From contig OZ022238.1 of NCBI GenBank assembly GCA_963978895.1, forward strand, positions 11,165,128 to 11,229,127: 64,000 nucleotides of DNA, read 5' to 3'. The stretch comes from Erpobdella octoculata (lineage: Eukaryota > Annelida > Clitellata > Hirudinida > Erpobdellidae). Position numbers and translations under genes: made by a program. The number at the start of each line of letters is the position of its first letter. Positions within the stretch are counted from its first letter, which is position 1. The notes under the pieces are model-generated. The model was not told where the DNA came from. It made no database searches and worked only from the letters and a program-made list of their open reading frames with translations. Positions 52,443-64,000 of this stretch are shown here, piece after piece.

Positions 52443-55400
52443 GTGTTACGGACATGTTTGCGCCTGGGAATGCAAGAACCCTGACCATGGCCCCATCGGG
52501 ACATGAGCTTGTGCCTGCCGGCAGCCAGGTGTCTACACCAACTGCTCCTCAAATGCCCTTGTTATGTCAGGCTAGTGGAACATTTCCTCAAGTAGGGATG
52601 CCCCCTAATCAGACTCTGCCACCAATGGGCCATCCAGCAGTACTTCAGCAGTTTATGCAACCTTTAATTTCTTCTTTGTCACCCATGTCATACACAGGTA
52701 TAGTACCTGCTGGGGTCATCCATAGTAATTATCCGGGTAAGCTGGTTATTTTTTAAACAAAACCTATGTCTTGTTTGCTTGTTTTACTGTTTCTTTTTAT
52801 TTCATTTATGTTGATTTTTTATTAGCTGTTCTTATTAAATATTTTTAAAACTGGGTTTTAGTTTGAATATTTTTTAGTTAGTCATTTTTCCATTGCTGTT
52901 TGAAATTTTTTTTAAACTGAAAATTTTAGCAAAATTAATGTTACTTTTCAAAAAAAAAATTATTGATCAGTATGGTATCCTTCATCCGTCTTCATAATCT
53001 TGTCTATAATTGATTTAACTTGCCGTGATCTCATCTACATTATACTTCATTATTAACATTGCAATGAACAGCTGCAGCAGCACCACCTCAGCTGATCTGT
53101 GATGTCAGAAGGTCGCCTTACACACAGCACTACAGTGATCACTCCCCCGCAGGTTGGCCGCTCAACATTTTTTAAATCTTTTAGATATAAAAAAAATTTG
53201 TTGCTTTTATACACTTTTATTAAGCTTGTGTAGTTCATGTCATAATTCTGGATATGCCGGTTGCCTTTAATTTAGTGTTGGAAATGGCAAGAAAGTTCAA
53301 CATAGACAGAGAGATATTGGACATGATCATTCAACAGCTGGAGTTCTACATGTCTCCGTAAGTTAATATATAATAATTATTTCTTCATTTAGTTCAGTCA
53401 AGAGTTCAATTGCAAATTGTTGAACGTAGGAAAATTAAGTTGAATGAAAAAATATCGATTTTCTTCCACTCGCAGCGTCAACATCCCGACCGATCATTTC
53501 CTGCTCAAGCAGATGGATGAAGCGCATTATGTGCCTCTCAGTTGTTTCGCCACCTTCCCGAAGATCAACAACTTCCTACCTCATCTTGACCTTAGTGACA
53601 GGACAGAGCTAGTCATGCAACTCTTCAAGAGTGAGATTATTGCAGTTTATTTGATTTGCTATTTAAAGGATGGTTTAGAGCATTCTAATGTAAAGATGAC
53701 TTTTTCTATAGTGCCATAGATAAGTAGTATGATCAAATTATTTGAAAGGCACTTGAATTGCTTGAACAACTACGTGTCCTCAAACGTTTTGTCAATCAAG
53801 TCTTGGTGGCACGAGTTACTTCATCATCCAATAATTATTGGTTAATGTTATAAGGCCAATAAAATAACCAACCTTCATGATTTTTGCAAAAATTGTCGTA
53901 ATAATAGAAATACAAACTAATGCTGGAGCTGTACAGAAATTGAGAATTTCTTATTTCTATTTACAAATCATTAAGCATGGAAGTTTGTCGTTCGGTTTTA
54001 TTCGGGTACGGAAGTAATCGGAAATATTTTTCTTCCGAACGTTCGGTTTTAATCGGGTTCTGAACTTTCAAAAACCGTTTCCGAAAGATCAAGGATATTT
54101 GGAAGTTATACGGAACAGCCAAAAATTACTGTTTTAATTTTTTAGGCATTTTGACAAGACTTGTACAAATTTATTTGTTTTTGAATTATCTATTCAAATA
54201 TGTAAATTTTATTAAGATACATCAAGTTTGAATTTTCTATGTAAAATGCGTGAAGAGTTAGCAACAGTTGTTGAGTAGCCTAGCGAGTACCTACATTGTA
54301 AATAGAGACATAACAACCGATTTAATCGCAATAGTTTTACCATATAACTCCGTTAATAATTCAGGGATTTAGTTGAAAATAGTACAGATCGTTTTTTATT
54401 TTAATTTTCTATTCAAAAATGTTAAAAAAATAAAATGCTTCAACTTTGAATTTTCAATATATAATGCAGGCAAAATTAGCTACTACCGTTGCTAACTTCA
54501 GCGACGTACACAAAACTATACATATTGACGTGTTTCCATTATCGCAAACAGAAGAAAAAGGAAAGATATGATATAATTATAATATTTCATTGATCTAAAA
54601 TGACGATCAGTGAAATTAATTGTTTAATTTTTTTACGGAATTCCGAAAAAACTCGACATTTACGAAAAATAATTCCAAACGTTCGGTTTTTTCGGGGTCG
54701 GAAATAATTTTATTCCGAACTTCCGACAACCGATAAAAACCGAAAAAAAACTGACTTTTCGGTTACGTTCGTAAGGGAACGGAAGAAACTTCCACGCTTA
54801 CAAATCATACTTGCTTTTTTTAATATTAATGGCTGTGCAGCAATATCTGCTTATGGTTATCAAATAACTTTTGTAGTTTTATACAGTATAGGTGTCCCTG
54901 TATTTGATGAACAAGTAAAATCATCATAAGCGCACATAGTTTCCTATGCCTACGGGTATGCGTGAATGTATTTGTGTTAATTTCTGTAATTGAAAAATTT
55001 GTTATGAAATGGTTAAAAGATTAAAATTAAAACTAAAACGTAGATAATGAATAATTTAAAAAAAAATTAAATTCTCTAAAAAATAAAAGAGTGTAGTGCA
55101 ATTGTTGCGGTCATATATACGTTCTAGAGAATTTTATAAAAGCGTATTTATAATTTTTATAACAAATCTTAAACTATTTTCTAGTTTTAATTTTTTCTCA
55201 CTGCCATCTATCGATTGTAATGAAACCTTAGCCAGCGAAGTATATTGTGTTTGCTAATTTAAAGTGTAATTATTCATTTTTTTAATAAATATTGTTAGTG
55301 TATCTAGAATATGAATATTCCAAATTTCAGATCAAAGCAGTGGGAGGTTGTCAAAATATAATTGCAAACTTTGTCATGGAAAAAAGCTTATAAAAATAAG

Positions 55401-58400
55401 TTAATTGATAAAAACAATTCTGAAATTACAATAGCCTAATAATATTGTTGGTAAAAATTAATTTTATTCGTGATTGTGTATTTGCCAAAGTAAAAGTTAT
55501 TCGAAAAAACAAAATTAATAAAATCACATTCCAAAAGCAATCCTTGTTCATGGGAAGCTGTATGTACTGTTAACTGAGGAAAAATATGAGTGTTAGTAAG
55601 GAATACTTTTTATCAAAGAAAATAATTCTGAAAAATTCCAGAAATAGTTTATGAAAAATCTTTTACGTAGATTATCGCTAAAATAAATAATTTTATTTTT
55701 TTTCTCAAGGCTGTCCTTTAGTTCAGGTGAGCAGGGATGAAACAAGGGTAAGGGTCAGCAAAGAAATAACCTTTCTACTGGACACCCTGGAATTGAGGGG
55801 TCTACCAGAGAACATTCCCTACCATGTTGGTTTTTAATTATAATTCTTTCTTTCCAGTTCACTTTTTTCAGTTATTGACTTGCACTTCTAATTAAGCATC
55901 AAAACAATCACATTATTTGAACAATTTGTATGTTTGATTTTTATACTCGTAACAGGAGTTAAAATCCATCTTCCCAACTTGCGACACGTTGGAGTACGCA
56001 GGTCACGGAGATATGTGGGTGGTCACATTCAAGAACTCACACGATGCCATCGAACAATACAAATCGATCACTAACAAGACGTTGAGATTCAGACAGATGG
56101 TCTTCTATGTTGGTTCAACCAATTTTTTTTCTTTGTTAAAAAGTTTTTTTGAGTGCCACTTTACAATGCTGGCACTTCACAGATAAGACTAGCAGGGTAT
56201 ACTGTGTTTACGGCGCCGCTTGCAGCCCCACATATTACCCACTAGCTCCACAAAGGACTTTAACCCCTAACCGAAGTTGGTACTCATTTATCGACCACTA
56301 AACGACGAAACGCTAAGCTGATGTGAGCACATGCGATTTTACTGCTTTTATAATTTTCTTAAGTGTTTTACATCTTCTTATTACTGGAAAGAAAGTAAAG
56401 TGTGTTTGCTTCTAAGTCTTTTATATTCCTAAAACTTACTGCGCTAACACCCAGGTAAGATTCAGAACGAAAAGCAGGAGCTTAAATTCTAACGATGATG
56501 AAATGAGGTCTGATCTATTCTATGTCAAGTCGGGAAGTGACTGGTTTGTTTAAATTAAATCTTTGAAATACTTATACAAAATACCTGGTTTTTTAAATAC
56601 AAAATTCAGTATTTTCAAAATACAATCACCAGTTTTAATTATAATGCTGTTAAATTCAATCATGCTTTGTGGTCTGGGCTGATATAATAGGACAGTGTAT
56701 CCTCATATGCTTGTCGTAAAAGGCGACTAAAGGGGGTTTACAGAAAGGTCCTAAGGGTAAAACTTTGCCCTAAGGCCTCTAGCCAACTCAGATTTGGTTA
56801 TTGCTGCTTTGCAAGTTGGTTGTTTAGCCAAAGGCTTCGAGAAGACAACTCAAGGGAAATCTGGGGTAGGCAGAGCTCGCTTAGTCTTTTTAGACAAATC
56901 AGCCTAGGGCCATGGCCGACAACATAAAGTGAATCCGGCATAAAATTATCTACAAAACTTTCAATGAAGCATATGGCGGAAAATTTGATGGAAACATCCA
57001 ACCTGTGCAAGCATGGAAAAATGGATGTACTACGGAAAGAAGGAGATATAATAAATAATAGATATTTTGGTTAGATAATGTCACTGGTTTTTCTAATACA
57101 AAATACTTAACTTTATAAGTATTTTAAATACAATTACAAGAACTGCTCGATGTATTTTAATTACACATTTGAAATACATACATGCACTGCATTTTTGTGC
57201 TCAGTTTTTCTCTTCTCTGGCTTTCTGGTATTAATTTTAATTAAGTCATTTTTAATGTAAATTACATCTTAATTTTAAATGTTCTGTTCATTGCTTTTTT
57301 TCCAGTATTTTAAATGCTGAATTATTTTTGTATATTATTCAGGAATGCAGAACAGCAACAGCAGTTGTTGGTCCAGCGTCAGCAACGGCATCAGCAGCAG
57401 GTTCAATCTCACTATCCATCGCCACCAACTTCAACGCCACTCTACATAGGTCAAACACCCCAGCAACAACAGCTGGCTGCTTATAGCATGCAGCAGCAAC
57501 GTCAGTACTTTTTTTCACCACCGTTCTTCTTCCACACGAACGTTATACTCAACTCGAGCAACCTTCAGCCAGCCTATATATTGCAAACGGCTACCGCCCC
57601 GCCCCAGCATGCCATAAACTTACAGCACCATCACCATCCAACGCCCCAGCAGATATCTGCTGCTCCGCCCACGATGGCACTAGCCACCCCCACGCTCGCT
57701 CCACAGTCTCAGCAGTTCGTGCCAGGTGCACACCAAGCTGGTATAATACACCACCATCACCACCACCCAAATGCCGCTGGAAAGCTGAGTTCTGATTTCA
57801 GTAGCAATGGTGCTGGTAGAAGCAATGGGCAAAGAAGGCAGTCAAGAGGTGGAAGAAGAGGAGGAGGTGGAGGAGGACAGGTGAGAGAAAATTTAAGGGG
57901 TTAGTACTGTTAAGATGATAGTTTTACCCAGGCTGGTCTGTGGGCACTGGGCACAGTAATGATGCTTGGTTTTGTGTTAACTAATCTACATGCATAAGCC
58001 AGCCATTCTTAACTCAACTGAAAAACGAATGTCTGATTCAGTGTATGTGCTATTTGGGAATAACATTAGTAGTTCAGTTGCATCTTCTCTAAAGTGAATT
58101 ATGTGAACTAAATTTGATAGCGGCATCAATTCTTTTCTGTTTCCTTTACTCATATAGAGCCAACGACTTCGAATGCAACAACACCTTGCGCCTGAAGACT
58201 CATCAGACTTTAAAATGCCACATGCCACTGCAGAGGTAATTCTGAGAAGATATGAATTTGTTAATTCTATTTGTGGCCTGTTTCAGATTCGTGTTTATTA
58301 AAAAGAAAATAAAAATTTTTAATTACTCGTGGATAGTTATTACTGCTTATTATCTTTTGTTAATTGTTATAAATGCATTTCTTAATTCAGGCTTCTTCAA

Positions 58401-58426
58401 CGATGGTTCACATCAACCAGAAGTAG
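52443..58426 (+). CDS. La-related protein, LARP4 class
   Basis: Exons: 52443-52736 (first ATG 52454), 53072-53152, 53276-53357, 53476-53630, 55710-55825, 55956-56108, 57356-57880 (or 57343/57351), 58158-58235, 58391-58426. All join in frame to about 502 residues. La motif: REILDMIIQQLEFYMSP, then DHFLLKQMDEAHYVPLSCFA, LDLSDRTELVMQLFKS and CPLVQVSRDETRVR. An RRM-like part follows (LELRGLPENIPYHELKSIFP, GDMWVVTFKNSHDAIEQYKS), the La module of LARP4/4B. The C-terminus is Gln/His-rich with an RGGRRGGGGGG stretch. LARP4 proteins bind mRNA and poly(A)-binding protein and stabilise transcripts in the cytoplasm. I see no PAM2w motif. The upstream start is uncertain, and a short exon may be missed before 57343. 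Confidence 0.85.
53972..54800. mobile_element. 829-bp element, TAAGC termini, 8-bp target duplication
   Basis: Flanked by CAAATCAT (53964-53971 and 54801-54808). Ends: TAAGCATGGAAGTTT on the left and TAAGCGTGGAAGTTT from the right. Subterminal regions are full of TTCGGTTTT/TTCCGAACG motifs in inverted arrangement. No coding. It sits in the intron between the 53476 and 55710 exons of the LARP gene. The TAAGC start, duplication length and layout match the element at 7148-8374. Confidence 0.85.
54801..55700. other. LARP intron, nothing recognised
   Basis: AT-rich intronic sequence. No repeat boundary or regulatory element that I can support. Confidence 0.4.
56655..57055 (+). repeat. SINE-like element in LARP intron
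   Basis: Contains atgcttgtcgtaaaaggcga-ctaaagg, a central motif that I recall from molluscan SINEs (cttgtcgtaagaggcgactaa). It ends gtgcaagcatggaaaaatgg then atatataaat-like sequence, resembling LINE-derived SINE tails. The tRNA-like head is not clear. It lies between the 55956 and 57356 exons, embedded in aaatacaaaat-rich sequence. Confidence 0.4.
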
Positions 58427-59485
58427 AAAGGCCTGCCCTACAAAAACATCTGCAACATCCTTCTCTCATGCAGTTGTCACTGCGACTCTCCATCTTCTTC
58501 TACTTGCCCCCTGTACACAAGCCACACCTTAGTCACTTTTTATAGACTTTCTGTTTTCTTTTTTTTTATTATGGTAAAATGCCTTTCCAAAAATTGTAAA
58601 CAAAAATTTTATCAAAAAAATTTAAAAAAAGGTAAAAACTCTAAAAATCTAAATTGTACATAGATTTTACTCATTGTAAATATTAGTAAAATGCCTAAAA
58701 CCTCCGATTTTGTGGTTTTAATATTTTTTGCGATCGTTGAATGGGTCAACAAGGGCTTTCACTATGATGGTGGTTTAATGATAAAAACATCATTTGCACA
58801 TTTTGAGTTGATGAGTCCTGTACATTCTGCCAAATGTGGGCATGTTGTTTTAAAGGGGTTTTCTCTTGCTTTTTTTTTCCTCTTGTTTCTTTCTTGTTTT
58901 TTCTCCTTTCTTGTTTCTTTCTATTTCTCTCTTTTACTATTTTGCTTTTACTCTCTTTTTTAAATCCCTTATATTATTTTCACTTGAATGAATGATGCAA
59001 ACCTTGAAAGTGAAAATTAACAAACTTCCTATCAGCAGATCAAGCCAAAATTTTGAATGTAGACTTGCTCCTTGTGACTTAAACTTTTCTAGATTTGTAG
59101 TAAAATGTCATAAAATAAGTTTTGTAAAATTATGCAATTATGGGACCAATTCCCCATGGAATCTATTTTCTTAGAATTAGTAGTCCTGGGATCAGTTGCG
59201 ATAATCCCGAAAAAAAGATCTAGTCAAATTAATTTTGTTTGGTTAATAATAAAAACAATTGTAATTTAGTTAAAAGAGCTTAAATGACACTTCAAAAACA
59301 TTTTTAAGACTTCTTTATTAAATGTTATGTATCGTTAAATATCAAATAATATTTAACTTTATTTTGATAACTTCTTTTAAAAGTTGAAGAACCAGATTGT
59401 ATTTCGGTCGGATAATCTGTTTCAGTCGCATAACTTTTGATGCGCCTTCTGTAAAACTAAGCTGTGACTCAAGATGACGCAACGC
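58427..59485 (+). other. 3' UTR and downstream region of LARP gene
   Basis: Follows the stop codon at 58424-58426. AATAAA at 59248-59253 is a plausible poly(A) signal. The pyrimidine-rich run at 58860-58970 gives artefactual open frames. No other gene. Confidence 0.4.
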
Positions 59486-59489
59486 TTTA

Positions 59490-60303
59490 GGGGCCATTCA
59501 CATATTAGGTACGCATTAAACTCGAGAGTTTTAACCCTCCTCTCCCCCTGTACATTTTCAGACCCCCTCCTCTATGCGGTATGCGTACATCCGCACAATG
59601 GATTTTACCCCCCCCCCCCCCCTCAATATAAAATAGCCAGTTTTAACAACAGGGTGTATTGCTTCAGATTTAATATTGAATATGACGAGCTAGAGCTAGA
59701 CTTATCTCAACATGTTTTCGGAAACTAAATTGAAATTTACTGACAGACCTCTTAAGGCTTTGGCGTGCACAAGCACACAAATTAAAAAAAAATTATCAGC
59801 AATCCACGAAGATGCAGCAGATTTATCATCTCAAATGGAGGACACCATTTCGATACGCCAAATACAAATAGAGCTAGACTTATCTGAACATGTTTTCGGA
59901 AACTAAATTGAAATTTACTGACAGACCTCTTAAGGCTTTGGCGTGCACAACAAGCACACAAATTAAAAAAAAATTATCAGCAATTCACGAAGATGCAGCA
60001 GATTTATCATCTCAAATGGAGGACGCCACATAGACACGCCATCGTTGATATTATTGAGCCTTTGAATTTTTGAAAAAGGCGCGATACAAGTTTGTTTGTT
60101 AAATTGATTGATCTTAGATACTACTCGATAAGATTTATTATTCAATCAATCAACTAAACTGAAAAATAATGTTTACCATTTTTTGCGTACAGACGCATTT
60201 GTTGGAGCCCCCCTCCCTCATCATACGCACTTATACGCAAAACATTCACTTTGTACACACACCCCTTCCCCCCTCGGTGCGTACGTAATATATGGATGCC
60301 CCC
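59490..60303. mobile_element. Harbinger-like MITE with TTA target duplication
   Basis: TTA at 59487-59489 and 60304-60306. Ends GGGGCCATTCACATATTAGG and, from the right, GGGGGCATCCATATATTACG, each followed by tacgcac. Inside, a tandem duplication with a 178-bp period (gagctagacttatct at 59693 and 59871) includes gcagcagatttatcatctca. No transposase. The 3-bp duplication points to PIF/Harbinger, though other superfamilies are possible. Confidence 0.7.
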
Positions 60304-62347
60304 TTATACAAGTTTTTGTTGAAAAGATTGTTTTTATAACTATTGAAAACTTTTAAGATCGGATTTGACTGGTTACAGGTATATCTAAAGTATTCTTCAG
60401 TGATTGAATAACCATAAGTGGTTATAAGAGCTGTTTCAATTATTATTGTTTAAACAGGAATCTTGGCTAGAAAAGATTATAGAGTTTTATATTATTCAGA
60501 GAATAAAAACTGTTAGAGATTTGCATTTATAAAACAAATAAGTTAACATTTTTTTTCTTGCAAAACCATGAAATAACCCTAAAAATAGTGAAAGGTCAGT
60601 TATACATCAGCTCGGCACCATGAAAAAACACTTTTAAATGCATTGCACTCAGAATACGACATTTTCATTAAAAAAACTTGTAATGTTTTGAATAGGGTGA
60701 AAACCACATGAAGAAACCACATAATTTAATAACCGCATCGCACAAACTACTTTAAAAGATTATTAAATAAAAATTCACTTGAAGTTTGAGCTACACGAGC
60801 AAGTAAGCCATTGCAAAAACTGGTTAATTTAACTTTCGAAGTGTTAGTCAAGCTGAGCTTAACTTTTTTCAAAATGTCTGCAACTTGTGTGTAATGCTAA
60901 AAAAAACTATAGTTTTGTGTGTCTGTGATTCTGTGTGTCTATGGTTCTGTGTGTGTTTTTGGTTCTGTGTGTCTGGCCCGACCCACAAATATGGATGGAG
61001 CTTCGCCCTGTCAAAGTGGCAAAAGTTTTATAAGTGAGCCCGTAGAAAATATATAAAAAAAACTCAAAAAAACTTTTGAACAAAATGTTTTGACATAAAT
61101 CACAAGCACAATTTAGCTTGTTTCAAGTGCAAACACACGTAAAATTGCTGAGCAATTCATTCGATTCATTGCTTGCAAGCCTACAGCCTCAAAAAGAAGC
61201 AGAGACCAGGTCGACAATAAGTTTTCGAACCAAAATAACAGCAAAGAAATATTAACACGACTTTATTATCGAAATAAAAGTAGTCGAGTAAATACCACAA
61301 AAACTTTAAGACTATCTGCAAACAGCATTCCAAATCGTATTATTGGCACCAAAGTTTCGTTTAAAACGTTTTCGTTTAAAATGGCGGAGCCAGAAATGAT
61401 GTATGTAGCGGATGTGACAGTCACAAAAGAATAATTATAGTTGCAGCTTTATTTATTATTTGATTTATTTATTGAATTGAACGAGAACAAAATTTATGTG
61501 GTGACACTGACACAATGATTATTTGTCGTCTCAGTAAGGAGCGAATGTGCAGAAAAAATACTTCCGTGATGCTAATCATAATGTCAATGAGAAATTAATT
61601 AATTAAGAAATTATTAAAATGTTATAAAAACTACAAAAAATGAAAATAATGTCGTTTCAAAACCATATTAATAACAGGCTGATATAATACAATTTAATGC
61701 AACCTCCTAAGCAGGTCGCGTAGGGGAAGTTTATGCGGTAAGGGGGGCAAGGCTCGAAAAAAATTGAAATCCAATTTAAAAATCCTTTTTTTAATTTTCT
61801 TCTTAAAAAACCTGATAAACGGGAGAGGGGGTAGTATGAGATGCTCTTCTCAATAATATTTGAAACCCTCTTTTCAATTTTCCTACTAAAAAACATGACG
61901 ACCCCCTGGTCCCGCCTCCTACGCCTATGAAAACTATTACAGGAAGATTTGCATAGGTGGCATCTGTCTGTAAACTTTTGCTTCAAAATCTCAAATGTTA
62001 ATTTGGGGAAAACATTCAATATAATTTTGGAATAAGAAAGCTAATTGTGAAAAAAACCAGAAAACAAATGGCTTTGTATGATTTTCTAGCAGACAATAAA
62101 TATAAATATTTCTCCCACAACATAACAAAAGTCTGTATATACACCTTACATAGCGGAGAAACAAAATTCACCCAATAAATTAATATTAATAGCAATCTAG
62201 AACTGCATGAGATTGTTTCTTAGAAAGTAAAAATGCGTTTAAAAAAAACAATTGCCAACAGGATCTTAATTTAACTGTGCTAAACTACGATTAGTGCTGT
62301 ACTGCGTTGTATTGCTGGCTGCTCGTTGGCCGCATTTGTTATGCGGA
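60304..62347. other. no gene recognised; transposon fragment
   Basis: 60905-60985 repeats gttctgtgtgtct about four times. 61690-61930 (ggggcaaggctcg, ccgcctcctacgcctatgaa) resembles a decayed transposon; the open frame over it is not convincing. The remainder, including the KLF 3' UTR, is AT-rich. Confidence 0.4.

Positions 62348-64000
<1,653 letters not shown>

Noticed and set aside
56180..56235. Possible Helitron end ctagcagggtatactg
   Set aside because: Resembles the CTAGCGGGGTTACCC terminus only loosely and lacks the CCGG hairpin.

Overview
This is AT-rich nuclear DNA of an animal, almost certainly an invertebrate. Protein-coding exons are short and interrupted by introns with GT-AG borders. 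The two recognisable genes are animal regulators read in the standard genetic code: a La-related protein of the LARP4 class and a Kruppel-like factor. The rest is dominated by DNA transposons, Helitron-like elements, one L2/CR1-type LINE and very long microsatellites. I cannot name the species; one SINE-like block has a central motif I associate with molluscan SINEs, which is only a weak hint.

Layout. 1-1.4 kb: broken hAT transposase fragments on both strands. 3.7-9.0 kb: a two-exon gene of unknown function on the minus strand; its 4.6 kb intron holds a Mutator-like element (9-bp target duplication), a hAT-like element, and a second element nested inside that one (8-bp target duplication). 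9.9-12.6 kb: a PIF/Harbinger transposon with an intact-looking Myb-like gene converging on a broken transposase. 12.8-13.9 kb: a P-element transposase relic. 17.7-20.0 kb: a second, different Mutator-like relic. 20-29.5 kb: GA tracts, foldback elements, a hAT MITE, a 640-bp (ACAT)n array and Helitron/Helentron-like elements carrying TCCCG-type minisatellites. 29.7-36.9 kb: a candidate gene for a 74-residue secreted protein, assembled from three coding exons plus a TATA-box promoter and a 5' UTR exon; its introns hold a Harbinger-like repeat, a hAT MITE and two long microsatellites. 41.4-48.0 kb: the 3' exons of an unidentified minus-strand gene, whose intron holds the L2-like LINE (split by a hAT element whose removal restores the reading frame) and another hAT element. 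49.3-51 kb: a Helentron-like pair and a foldback element. 52.4-58.4 kb: the LARP4-class gene on the plus strand. 59.5-60.3 kb: a Harbinger-like MITE. 62.3-64 kb: a Kruppel-like factor on the minus strand, running off the right edge.

The host genes do not form a pathway. The LARP is expected to bind mRNA in the cytoplasm, the KLF to bind GC/CACCC boxes in the nucleus, and the 74-residue product to be secreted. The main value of the window lies in the small secreted gene (no single open frame reveals it), several transposons with exact boundaries and target duplications, two elements sharing TAAGC ends, and an unusually high share of 5' splice sites with T at +3.
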